The notes beneath the pieces were generated by a model. It was not told the origin of the DNA, searched no databases, and was given only the letters and a program-made list of their open reading frames with translations. A stretch of 64,000 bases of DNA from Pomacea canaliculata (Eukaryota > Mollusca > Gastropoda > Architaenioglossa > Ampullariidae), in contig NC_037598.1 in NCBI RefSeq assembly GCF_003073045.1, positions 7,082,342-7,146,341 of the forward strand, read 5' to 3'. The stretch's first letter is position 1. Every line of letters starts with the position of its first letter. Position numbers and translations under genes: made by a program. Positions 49,028 through 60,485 of this stretch are shown in pieces.

Positions 49028-49034
49028 CTTTATA
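49028..49034 (-). promoter_or_regulatory. TATA box of LDLA-ShK paralogue 5
   Basis: On the minus strand TATAAAG lies about 105 bases before the ATG at 48925, the same spacing as in paralogues 1 and 2. GATAAG-type sites follow it. Confidence 0.5.
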
Positions 49035-49782
49035 TCCTCGGTCTTTTTTCTGCGTGACCTCATGTGTCTTCATGGCATGATTGTGGTACACGTTTGCTAT
49101 TTAAGCAAGATGAAAAGAAGATAATGATGTTGTTTTTAGGGAATCATGTTTGTCTTGTTTGTATTTGGTGTAAGGCACTCTTTTTTTTAATGAAAAAGCG
49201 GAGTAATTGCATAATTTGATAAAAAAACATCAATAGCACCTAGTAACACAAGTTTTGAAATAGCAATGCTTTGTCTTGACAAATATAAGGACAAGAAATG
49301 AAAGTAGACAAATATTCTAAAATCTTAATACAAAACTTACACATGATCCTCATCATACGAATAATCACTTGCACCGTCATGCTTGAAATATGTTTACAAA
49401 TAAAGCAATGAAAATGATGATAATGATACTATAAAGATTTACATAAAAGGTAATGATCTTGACTTATTATAATGTACATGTGTTTAGAAGATTAAATAAC
49501 AAATACTAAATTAATAGACATTAAATAGTATTACACATTATGCACACACAAAAAAACAAAAAAAACAACAACAAAAAAACAAAACAAAAAAACACAAACA
49601 ACACAAACACAAAAGAGAGAAAAAGAGGAGGAAGAGGAATGTGAAAAGAACATGATTCGCAGGCTCCTCATTAGACTACAATGTAAATGCATTCTCACTT
49701 TATATATTATAACAAAAAAAAAAAACAAAAAAAAACAACAAAAAAAAAAAACAACAACAAAACCATGCACAGACAGAAACAT
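49035..49782. other. Intergenic with A/C-rich simple repeats
   Basis: Poly-A with C interruptions at about 49547-49610 and 49711-49762. Long frames here are simple-repeat artefacts. Confidence 0.6.
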
Positions 49783-50690
49783 TCAGTGTGTGAAGAGAAG
49801 CTGCTTATATGGCATCCATTTTTTAGAAAAACGTTCTGGCTTACTATTTATTGTGTAGTAATATTTTTCTACATGATATCTTTTCTTTATTTCCAATACA
49901 AATGAGTTCACACTTAGATGAATATTGAAACATTTGCACCGATAAATATAAAACTTTGCCATAATTAGAATAAGGCTGAATATCTTATCTGTCATAAGCT
50001 CATTTTGGACTCCAAATAGTATTAGCTGTTTCTTTACTTCTATCTGCTCACAATGAGCACATTTTTCTTTTAACTTAGTAAAGAGATCATTCCAAAATTT
50101 TTTTACAATAATACAATCAAAAAACAAGTTTCTATAGATTCCCTTGACTGAGTGCAGAAGGTGCAAAGATCTGAATCTCTTAGTTTTATTTGATATAATA
50201 GTGTGTTTGTAGCTAAAACACGATGCAGAACACGATATTGAAACCACTGAAGTTTTGTATCCATTGTAACAATAAAAGGGTGAGCAAATATTTGTCCCCA
50301 CTGAAGGTCTGGAAAAACTTTTTCCCATTTTCTAATGCATGTAGGAGGCGTCTGTGAACATAACAGTTTATTATATATACCTTTTGTGCCTTTTTTATGC
50401 TTGATTATGGCTAACAGTGGTGCATAGCCTGTGGTATTTCTGTCGGATTGTTTCCATAAGTGACCAATCTTTCTTTTATATTTGACAATGGCCATGATTC
50501 TACTGTAATAATCTAGAAAGTTTATAGTTTTGCCATGTATTTGTTGGAATACTTCAAATTTCATAGGTATTCCATTATTATCAAGTAAATCCCCAATTTT
50601 CATAATATTACAGTTTAACCATTTTTCTACCGTTTTTTGTGTATCATTTTTGGACAGAAAAGTATTAAAAAATAACGGTTCATGCAGAAA
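49783..50690 (-). mobile_element. LINE (L1/Tx1-like) 3' fragment, 5'-truncated
   Basis: The minus-strand protein ends in the C-terminal region of a LINE polymerase. KLQWFQYRVLHRVLATNTLL then QIKLRDSDLCTFC matches the zinc-binding segment that follows the reverse transcriptase core, and LFFDCIIVKKFWNDLF follows in another frame. Upstream, PLFFNTFL and NFLDYYSRIMAI fit the spacer before it. At least one frameshift separates the two parts (between about 50145 and 50230). The fragment lacks the endonuclease and catalytic core. Its left (5') junction falls inside the hAT-like remnant at about 50690. Confidence 0.7.
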
Positions 50691-51745
50691 TTCTGTAAGT
50701 GAATGAAATAACAGTTGGAACAACAGACTTAGAAAAAGCGACCCAGTCATTGGCCCATTTATTGGTGTCCACATTCCTTTTCTTCTGAGTAACAACTGAC
50801 TTGACCATGTCTTCTATTTTAGCTGTAATGTCAACCCCAGTAAGGAATGCCGCTGTAACTGCCAGAGAACTGCCGCAATATGGCCAAAGTTTTTCTTCAA
50901 TAATATTGTGAAAGTTCTGACAATATTTCTTCACCATGCTGCTGGAAGTTTCTTCGTCAATATCAACAATAACTTTGTACAACTGATAGTCTAGGACGGA
51001 GTATAACAGCAATATTAAATGAGATGTAGCACCATCAATTTCTAGTTTGTCAAAGGTTTTGAATTTCTCATGTATATACAGCATTCCTTTAATCTGTGCA
51101 ATATTCGGAATGTGATTTAAGAATTCCTCATCATCTTCATTCAAATAATGCGAGTAATTTTTTAAATGGGCATTGAAATGTCGGTAATATGATCGCCATT
51201 CACGTGTTGTAGATTTTGTTGGTATGGAAAATGGCAGCTGTGATGCCTTTGCCTCTAGTGTATTGTAATATGTTTCAATAAATGAAAGTTGATCCATGAA
51301 ATGATCAGTAATGCATGTTGATAACCTGTGCTCAGTACAACCAGCTCGATGAATTTCTGTATCGGTATCAAACCGTCCATCAAATGCTGCCGTCATAGTT
51401 GCTGCATTATCAGTACACACAAACAATGGACTGGAGAATGTGGTTGATTCGACAAGAAATTCACGTACAAAAAAACTGTGCGTAAATTGTGCAGTATGAG
51501 ATTCATTATTATCAATATTGATAATAGACAGAGGAAAAGTAATCCATTCCCAACTCTGATCTAGTCCACATGCAATAATTCCTCCATGTGGCAACAGATA
51601 TGTTTGTCTTGCAGACCAAAAGTCAACTATTCCTGAAATTGCACATTCCGGATCTTGTGCCATATTTTGAAACAATTTCTGAAACTGCAGTTTTGCCAAT
51701 TTTAGTTACATCTTGGAACGCATATTTTTGGTCGGCCATTTTGGG
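50690..51745 (-). pseudogene. hAT-like transposase fragment
   Basis: A long minus-strand frame to 51699 encodes about 330 residues. It has features of the hAT catalytic fold: VDFWSARQTYL, a central CTDNAATMTAAFDG, then GCTEHRLSTC in place of the usual CxxHxLNL segment, followed by the helical insertion domain. No BED zinc finger is visible upstream and the C-terminal dimerisation region is missing, cut by the LINE. A frame starting MADQKYAFQDVTKIGKTAV at 51738 overlaps in another phase and may be the original beginning. It may be a domesticated or pseudogenised piece; lack of both ends favours a relic. Confidence 0.55.
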
Positions 51746-52981
51746 GTGTTACATTTACAGCCTGTATCCAGTAACAACGTGACTTCAAGTGACTGCCTTC
51801 CTGCCTTCACAAATTATTTGAAATTAGCAATTCAGAATGAAATTCGGCAACGAAACAGATTACACCAGATTAAAACTAGCTTTGTATTTACACATCTCCA
51901 AGCCGCGCGCATGCGCAATGTGCCAGTCTGGCAGTGTTACCGCTCGTTAAATTGAGAAAACCTAGACAGAGCCTTTAAAAAACCTAGCAAAACCTAAATT
52001 ATTCTTTAGGGGGGGGGGGGGGAGGAGAAAGGACAACAAGATGGACTAGTAGAAGGTGTTTCCGAAAGAGAAATGTTTTAAGTTCAGATCGCAAGGCATG
52101 TACCGACTCGGCGGAGAGACGGAGGCAGGCCACTACAAATACTGGGGCTGGAGAAGGAGAAAGAGTGACAGGCGAATACCTCCAGTCTGACACGTGGAAT
52201 AGAGAGGTTGTGTCAAAAAGCATATTCAAATATAAATCTGTTGAAACAAAATCAAATAATGATGAGAGATCCGGAAATGTAAAAGTGTTCCGAGATAGCA
52301 ACTTCCAAAATTAGGAAAAAAAATGGAAGCATAATTTAGCGACTTTGAGTGTCGTCTACGTCATCAATGTTAGGGTTACAGGTTTGAGAGCGGAGGGTCA
52401 ATCAGAATGTCATTCAGTGTCATGTCAGAATGCCAAGATGACTGCCAGTCAGAAGTGATGTTCAGCTTTGTAAAAAAAAAAAAAAAAAATCATTGTAGGT
52501 TAAAAAGGCGGAGCAACATACATCTGTACAAGTTATTGTTGTGTCGAAAGCAAGGCCCTCTCGTTGCAAAGGGAGTAAAAACAAACAAATAAACCAAAAC
52601 TAAGCCAAAAGAACAACATCAACGAAAGAAAAGTAAACACATTCTTAGCCTTTGCTTTATTTAGCCTCTGGCCTTTACAAAACTCTAGCCTGACCTGCTT
52701 TGTTGCTGCTCACACCAGGCATATAAAAATATTCTAGTCAGGTCGGACGATCGGGAATTTCCTTTAAACCTACAGTCTCTGATATGCTATCTGTTAGTCT
52801 GTGTGTCTTGTTTGTTTTGCTGTCTTTCTGTCTTACCGTTTGCATGTCCGTCCGTCCGTCCGGCGTTTGTTCATCGGCGTTCTTCAATCGTTGTTGCCTG
52901 GGATGCCGAGGTATCCTCCCACCCTACCTACATCACAGCACGATGACATGAACATGTGAAATTCTACAATTTTTTTCTTAC
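51746..52981. other. Intergenic or intron, possible LINE tail
   Basis: The minus strand at about 52060-52150 reads SVHALRSELKTFLFRKH, reminiscent of the end of CR1/L2-type polymerases (F+..LKT.LF), preceded by a poly-G run at 52009-52022 (+ strand). Otherwise I see no gene. Confidence 0.3.
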
Positions 52982-53140
52982 CTCTTCGCCACTTTCATTT
53001 TTCACCAGGTAGACTACACCAAAAGACCCACTACCGAGGATTCCAAGGAGTTCGAGGCCAGGCACAGAGTTGTGGGACCCCTGGTCCGCCATGTCGACTG
53101 TACTTGAACTCTCGGTTGTCAACTCACGTCGACGGTCGTC
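52982..53140 (-). CDS. Exon with protein-kinase glycine-rich loop
   Basis: A 159-base exon, open in one frame for 53 codons, with acceptor CTTCTGTCAG before it and donor GTAAGA after it, both in phase 0. It encodes DDRRRELTTESSSTVD, then MADQGSHNSVPGLEL, then LGILGSGSFGVVYLVKNESG. The last part is the nucleotide-binding loop GSGSFG of a protein kinase with the following VVYLV strand. The frame is open upstream of the ATG, so it may be an internal exon (juxtamembrane plus kinase start) as well as a first coding exon. The invariant lysine and catalytic exons would lie to the left, but I cannot find them before the next gene. Kinase family is undetermined. Possibly part of the EGF-like gene upstream on the same strand. 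Confidence 0.6.
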
Positions 53141-55163
53141 CTGACAGAAGATAAGTTTACATTTGTCAGTCAGGGGAGTGTATCCTTTGATAAAAGTCGT
53201 CGCACGAAGATAACCGCTGTGAGCACCCTTGAGTTGATTAGGCCAAGGAAATTTAGCTCGAAAAGAGTTGATGTTAGACTGTCATAATATCATGGTGACT
53301 GGCAAGGATTCAATAATGATAACAGATATACACACACAGACTGAGAAAGGTCATGGTGACGACAAAAAGTGAAAAAAAAGAAGACAGGAAGGTTAAGGCT
53401 ATAATAAAATGAAAATAAAAAGATTTCAGATACATTTTGAAAGAGGAAGATTTATATTTCTGGCGAATATGGAGTGCACTTTGTTGCAGGTGAGTGGACA
53501 AGAATCAGAAAAGAAATATTTACTTAGCGTACAAAGATTGGTGCGAGGAATGCAAAGCCATAGAGAGAAAAGGATTGGAGGGATCGAGGTGATGTGTAAA
53601 TCCGCAGTGTGAAGTAAGGTCAAGAAAAAAGTTCCCTGAGAATATCCTGCTATCTCACCCACTGGCCAGCAAAAAGCAGCTGGTAGGAATTCTCAACAGC
53701 TGTCCAACTAAAAAGATAAAGAACAAGGGAGCAGAACTTACCTTCGGATCATGGAATGTCTGAACCCTGCTTGGCAACACCAAAGCAGACAGGTCAGAAA
53801 GGAGGACAACACTTGTAAGGGAGCTAGCACGTGACCTATAGGGATTCTCTGAGAGAAACACGGTCAGATGACAAATGGCAGTTGACAGAGGTTGACAGTG
53901 GCCACAACTTCTGGAGTTGGCAGTTTTGAGAAACGTTGCCAGGCTGGCGTGGGCTTTGCTGTCAAATTCCAGCTCGTGCAGAAGCTTTCCAAGCTCCATG
54001 AAGGCATTTTGGACCTTTCATGATCCTTTAACGACCACTGGGGAGCAATAGGTTGGTCAAACTTGTCAGAGCATAGGTCCAAACAGTGACCAACCCAGAT
54101 AATATCAAGAAGTTCGAAGGATTCAAAATTCATGTTGCAACCGTCGAGATATCCGAGAAACTCTTTACTCACGGAAATTTCCGTATAAAGTTAGCGGCCA
54201 GCATGATGGTGTCATCGGCATCACGGTGGCCGTAAATGTAACGGTGATGGTCTCTTGCTGTTGAAGACACTGAAGACACTTACACTGAATTGCATGAACT
54301 GGTCATCACCGACACCATGTTTGGCCTACTCATTCACATCCCTGCTCCAAGCACTGACATCTCATTGACTGTTTCATTACTACGACGGAGGATCGGCAAG
54401 AGATATGTTGTATGTGTGTGTGCTTATCATGTGGGAGACTGTTACTACGAACTGGCCTCATCAGCCATCTCCAAACACTTCACCACCGACACAAACATTT
54501 ACTTTATTTTATTTAAAATTTATTATCATTATTTGCGCAGTAGTGGTCATCATCAGCCTTCGATAAACAAAGAAACAGATCAGAAATGAGTTGGACAGGG
54601 AGACGACGATAAATGTATGTTAAAAGTGTGTGGAGTGTGTATTGAAATTGAGAGCTAGAGGAGTGAAACAAAGACAGGGGTGGCATCATTTCTCAAGGAC
54701 GAAAAGTGATACGGAATACCAGTTCTGGCAGTGCTCAGTTGTAGCGACAGTCTGACAGAGGATTCAACAATTCAACGACATTTTTTATTTTTGAATGTTA
54801 GTGTCTCTCTGTTGGTGACTCATACACAGATAAAAGAGATCTTGACATTCTTGGTCAATGGTCGCGAGGTGTTATACCAGGGTTGGGTGTGCACACTCCA
54901 TTTGTTGGATCTTTTCCAAAAGAATCGCTCACTAGGTCAAAGCACAGCACAGGTAAAGAGTGAGATTACGGGTACATGTACTGCAAATTTCGATTCTTTC
55001 AATGCCTTCATACCCGCTCCCCCGCTAAGCAGGAGGGAGAGGGCTAGCCTGTGTCTTTCTGCCTATATCCTTCAGGTGTCTAGGTGGAAGCAATCAAATC
55101 ATTCTGAGAATAACTATATTCATATCTCATCTTAGCAATGCTAGGATTGAACTCATTACAGTG
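53141..55163. other. Stretch without a supported gene
   Basis: If the EGF-like and kinase exons belong together, a membrane-spanning exon is expected here, but I do not find one. A short minus-strand candidate at about 54172-54260 (HRDADDTIMLAANFIRKF, ending at GTGAGT) looks coding-like but is unassigned. Confidence 0.3.
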
Positions 55164-57734
55164 TTAGTACCACCATATTGATTTGAACGTACAAGTATTG
55201 CACAGTGTTCCCTTCCAGCCTTCCAAACATCCGGACAGACATTTTCCACTTGTTTGCTCACAGGCGATGTTCCTGCAATGACCACACGTCTGGTTGCAGA
55301 TGTCTCCATAAAGGCCATCTTTACATCCTTTGGACATTAGAAAATATAAATTTATACATACATTTCTAGGGGAGACGTTTTAAGAATTAAACAGTCTTTT
55401 TTTCATGTTTGTGTCTTTTTGTATAAGTGTTTCTTATTTTTCATCACATGCATATACTGACAGACAAACAAATGGAATAACAAGAAAGGAAAACTATTAT
55501 AACGATGAATGAGAGAAAGAGCAAGGGATACAAATACTTTTATTAATATAACATTTACTTATTATGTGTTCATACTAACCACTCCAGCACTTGCCACTGT
55601 AGTTGTCACATGTCTCATTGTTCTTACAGTTACCATTACACAGCTCATCGCACGTTTGTCCGTAACGGCCGGCACTGCAGACTGCGTGAGACAACAGAAA
55701 CCTAATGATTAGAGAAAGCTGAGCATATATTCAAGAATGCAAATAAATATTACAAATAGATATTTTGCCAGTGTTTCTACTATGAGAAAAATACATAATA
55801 TCCCGCAACATCTTTCGCAGGTTACTCAAATGTTTTTCTGTCTTCTATTGTACTTCCCTATTCGTTCTTCTGTTCGGAATCACGATTCTCTTAGTTCTTG
55901 TGACCAGATTCCTCAGGGACTCTTTTTCTGAGAGGCATTCAGTGGAAATCCGTGTATGAGGACAGACCTCCGAAGTACTAGCAGCACGTGTATAACTGAT
56001 GTTAACACAGATCCTACCGAAGGGTAGTCCTGAATCGCCATCTTTTGTAACCAAAGGAAGTGGCGGTCCAATGTTTTTTCTTTACCCCAGGAAATAACCC
56101 ATAACAAAGTTAACCTACAATGTTGTGAACCACGCTTACGTTGTTTTAGACTTTGAATATTTTTATTTCCCATTTGGACACGCTTGCAGATAATTCTTCT
56201 TGGACATAGCCCGTTAGGGATTCATGTGGATATCTAACCATCAGAACATCAGCTCGGGTGCACCACTGTGTTAATAACTCGCTGACTTGGAAATTCCAAC
56301 AGTCCCTGGGAACATCCATGCCGACGATTCACCGTCTTAGATATAACTCGGGGATCATCTGTTTGACGGACTTCTGTACAACCGCTAAGATATCCATGTC
56401 GGTGGGATATTGTTATTTTATGACGATGAAGACTTGAATGTTGTCTTTTTTCTCTTTCCCATTCACACTCCTACACGTTTACCATGTCAACGCCGACCGG
56501 ACGTGAGTAGGCAGTTTCTCTTCGTTCTTTTATTTCATCCGTTCTTTATTTCCTTCCTTGTTTATTTCATGGATTGCTCGTTATTTTAACACTAGACGCA
56601 CTCACCAGACTGTTCGTAGGACACCTTTTAAAGATATCTTTCTATGATAATCAAAGGAGTATTGTGCTAAAAGGGAGTTTCCCTTATCTCCTTTTCTACC
56701 GTATGCCTCGACAGACTTCTAGGACAGAGACAGACGGACGGACGGACGGACGGACGGACGGACGGACAGACAGCCTTAAACACATGTGTGCGCTTCAACA
56801 TCACAGACAGCCTGAGAAACGAGCTTTAAAAAGAAAATGAAAGAGGGCTGCTCTGGAGTTTTTCTCAGATCCTATATCTATATATGTGACTTGGTGTTTT
56901 ACGATCTCTCTTGTTCGAGACAACCTTTCACCATGAAGGTGCGAGAAGCGGGTGGCGACTGTGCTGGGTACAAAGTCACCATGTAGTTCCACGTGAGACA
57001 TTCCGAGCAGTTTTGTTAGTACCACACATATCACAGAACACATCATTGTAGCACACACACACACGCACACACACACGATCACTAGTTCACTATCCGCATT
57101 TTAAACGACTAAGGAAATATTCCCAAAATGAATGAATGAGGTTACGAAGCACCATTTGTAGCTGTAATTAACTTTTACAATAAAATGTATCAAAGACAGA
57201 AATGTTATCATGATTACATTTTGCAACAATGTTAAAAATATAGTTTCACCTACATCGTCAGACTCTCTCAGTCAACATCCTAGCCATGCCAGCAAAGTGA
57301 GGTTTGTATTAGTTCAACGACCACTTTCCCAGCACTCTACCCATGTTTATCTTGGCTACCCCGCTATTCACACGACACACAGTGTCCTTCCTCTCCGGCT
57401 TTTTCAATCCCATTGTCTGTGCGATTCAATAAATCTTTGACAAACACACCTCCACCTATTGTCTAAAGCTCAGTGTCTTGTTAACACAAAGCCAGGTGTA
57501 CCCGGGTTGACTGTGCCCACCCTTGTCAGGGGCTACTTCCGCCACACCAGCCTCACTTTCGCTTTTTGATGACCGCTGCTAATTAATAGAATATTTTTGC
57601 AAACAAAACAATACAGAGAAAAGGTTAAGATAAATTACTAGCTTACCTCTAATGGTGTTCCATGAACCTCCGATGAGAACGATGAGGGTAGAGGACAAAA
57701 ACATCTTAGTTTTAGACATTAGCAGGGATGTCAT
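55164..57734 (-). CDS. Secreted or receptor EGF-like protein, partial
   Basis: Exons in transcript order: 57647-57734 (ATG, signal peptide MFLSSTLIVLIGG), 55580-55681 (CSAGRYGQTCDELCNGNC, then KNNETCDNYSGKCWSG), 55164-55327 (CKDGLYGDICNQTCGHC, then CEQTSGKCLSGCLEGWKGTL). Introns are phase 1. The cysteine spacing is that of the laminin-type EGF repeats in MEGF10/Draper and scavenger-receptor F proteins. Read straight through, the last exon ends at TAA (117 residues). However, a GTACGT donor in phase 1 lies within it at the end of CNT, and the repeat is incomplete at that point, so the gene probably continues to the left. The kinase-loop exon at 52982-53140 is a candidate continuation. Confidence 0.6.
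56731..56772. repeat. (GGAC)n microsatellite
   Basis: Eight or so GGAC units, ending in GGACAGACAG, in the first intron of the EGF-like gene. Confidence 0.9.
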
Positions 57735-60140
57735 CTCACAACCCTGGCTCGTGGCTCATCTGTACTCAGTCTGACGATCACCCAGGGAAATTACATTTGA
57801 AATGCTTTTAGGCAAGAGGTTAATATTTCATTGTTTTCTTGCAGGAAAACTTAATGAAGACCATCACAGAAAACATTCTCGCCACAGTGTGCAGCAGGTA
57901 ATGTGTGCAAGTGATGTTGCTTTGTGTTGCTTCAGATGTCAGACCTGCAATTACTTTCTTGTCAAAGCCAGTAGATATTGTTTTTCTCTTATCAAGGTTT
58001 TGAAGCGCAGACAACATTTAAGCTGATGCGCCCCCTGGTGGTCGTCATATTAGCTTCCGACCTGTTGGCAACATTAACTCTGTGTGTGTCTGTATTTTTA
58101 TCCTAAGCCAAGTAAATTAAGTTGATTACTTTTTCTCCTTCCTACTTGTTATCTCAAGACTAAAATAAATGTCGACTGAGGATTCAGGTTTCTCGCTACA
58201 CATTCACTACAGGCACCTGACTGTGGGTGTGTGCTTCCTTCTGTACTTTACTGTGTCATGTTGACCACTTCCGACAACCATCATTTTCAAATGTACTTCA
58301 GCGTTTGGTGAAGATTTCAATCGCAAACCTGTTATTGGTTAACAACGTCCATCATGAGACACAAGTCTACTGTCACCTTTAGTGACAAATGCAGGCACTG
58401 ACAGACTTTCCTGACAAAATGTATTTGACCAAAATGACATTCACAGGTGGGTACACTGACATGTTGTGAGCCTCTTAGAACTGAATTGACAGACTGTCTG
58501 GTGAATAAACTTATTTAGTAGGTAAAGTAATACTTTCTGCAATCGGCCAAGGGGCTAAAGTACAGGTCGTCACGATCTTCTGTCACGTGATAACCGAGAG
58601 GATACCTTACCCTCCCTACTCCTACAGCTTTGCGGTGTTGCACACGATACCTGGTGAGATGATCCCTCGCTTCTGGGTCTGAGACTTGAGATAAAGGCTT
58701 TGGCAAGAGCTGTCGCCATTTAGTCTCGAGAACGTTTTAGAGAGCTTCACTCCAAATCTTCACGTGAAAGAATTATCTTTTTTTTTTTTTTGATAATACT
58801 TGATTTACTCTCGGATCTATTGATGACATTTCTCTGATTGTGTGGTGACATGTAGAGCTGATCTTATGTAACTCATAATAGGCAGACTGACACACAGCTG
58901 TAACTTGTAGGCAGACTGACACACAGCTGTAACTTGTTTATCAACAGTCATGTCTGCAGCAATAATGAATCCCTAACACAATCGGTTTCCTCCCTCTCCA
59001 CTGTCTCGCTCGTTCTTGCTGTGAGTGGACAACACATATTAAATGACGACTGATGTGTAGCGCGGACAGCAAACCCTAAAGCGTCGCAGTTGAAGTTTCC
59101 GTTAACAGAAACACAAAGACAGAGGAGGAGAAGGGGTTGGGCGGCGAGCGAGCGAGTCACGTGGTGACGAGCATCAGTAAAGCTTTTATCTTCCCTTTCA
59201 TCTCGCAGCTTTTAATCTCTCGTCTAGCTTCACTTTATTCTGTCTCCCGAGAGTACAATGCTTGTCGACATTCCAGGCAGCGCAGTCCTCACAATCGTGA
59301 GTATCATTGACGCCCTCGTCGACAGTCATCTATTGCCTCGTCAGACAGAACGCACCAATGGCAAGATGCGAATATCAGACAGAAATTAGGGTTTGGTCGG
59401 CTTCTGTGAGAACATCGGTTAACATCTTGTTTGCGTTTTACCGAGTGTTATTAACTTGATGTGGAATTCAGGGACCAGGTGTACATCACAATTAAAAATC
59501 CGAGGACTTAAAGCTGTTTAGAGTTAGACAATCGCTTTTGTAGAAACACAATGTACAATCCAATTTTAGAATTTTGAAATAAAAAGTATTTTAAATGAGA
59601 TAAATCATACTTTAGTTCCCGTCCGTAATTTTTCATTTGCGCAACGTAACTAAATACCACAGGAGAGATTATTAAAAAAATCTGCGTTTGGTTATTCTTC
59701 ATAGTTTGAAGTTTTGTAAAATGTTGTTCAACTAGTCTAAGGATTGCGTATTCACTTTAGCTAGAATGTCAGCTGAAAGCACTGGTTGCCCATTTTATAT
59801 TATTGCTCTTGTGGAGACTGGGAAGTATGGGAAGGACACTGGGATTTTGAAATGACTTGTCAGACAGGACCTTGAAGTGATATGAGAAGCCAAGATTTTT
59901 TTTATTATTGCAAGAAATGTTCTGACCACAGGTTAAGTTACCCCTCGCTGAATGTGATCACCTAAAAATGTGGACTGGGGTAGGAGGTGACTGCACTATG
60001 TTGATTTCCTATTTACTTTCCTCCAAAACGCTTCTTTCTGGGTGTAACACTTGTTCTTGCGATGAGCTTTAATTAACGATAGTACTTAATATGTAGTGTG
60101 CACAAGCTCAGATTTATATAAACAGATTTGAAGATATATG
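57735..60140. other. Intergenic
   Basis: No gene supported. A possible short first exon at 59259-59297 (MLVDIPGSAVLTI followed by GTGAGT) has no partner exon. Confidence 0.4.
58879..58936. repeat. Tandem duplication, two 29-bp units
   Basis: TAGGCAGACTGACACACAGC and the following nine bases are repeated exactly, at 58879-58907 and 58908-58936. Confidence 0.9.
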
Positions 60141-60264
60141 TGTCACGGACCAGTCCGTGTTTTCTGATTATTTTAACCCCTTCGCGACTTGTGCACTGCA
60201 AGTGTAGATGGAATGTATGGAAGAAGGAATGAGAACGTTAGAGGGGAAAGGGTTAACCGTGACA
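60141..60264. repeat. Short inverted-repeat element
   Basis: It begins TGTCACGG and ends CCGTGACA; TTAACCC-type sequences are also inverted inside. The left end contains a perfect 16-base palindrome CACGGACCAGTCCGTG (60144-60159). It could be a tiny MITE or hairpin. Confidence 0.4.
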
Positions 60265-60412
60265 CGAAGTATTTGGTGAACCCGGTTCAGCAGTAGATTT
60301 ATGGGGGGAACGGGGTAAAACATTTACTCAGACCCGAGTTAGTGAATGAAGAGCACGTGACTGAGTCACGAGATGTAAATGTCCCGAGTTATGATTACAT
60401 GGTAGACCAGGG

Positions 60413-60485
60413 GAGGGTCCATCGACACTGAATGCGGCACTGTACTGACCCCTTGTGGACTGACCTCGCCTAGACCAGGTATGAC
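60413..60485 (+). repeat. Dispersed repeat, copy 1 (73 bp)
   Basis: GAGGGTCCATCGACACTGAA through TAGACCAGGTATGAC; it recurs in the same orientation at 62757. Confidence 0.75.

Noticed and set aside
49531-49782. Phe/Val-rich minus-strand frame
   Set aside because: Translation of an A/C-rich simple repeat.
53655-54172. Overlapping minus-strand frames of 102-114 codons, considered as a transmembrane exon of a receptor kinase
   Set aside because: Hydrophobic stretch is weak, frames conflict, and no fitting splice sites in the right phase were found.
59259-59297. ATG exon MLVDIPGSAVLTI before GTGAGT
   Set aside because: Too short and without any following exon in the window.
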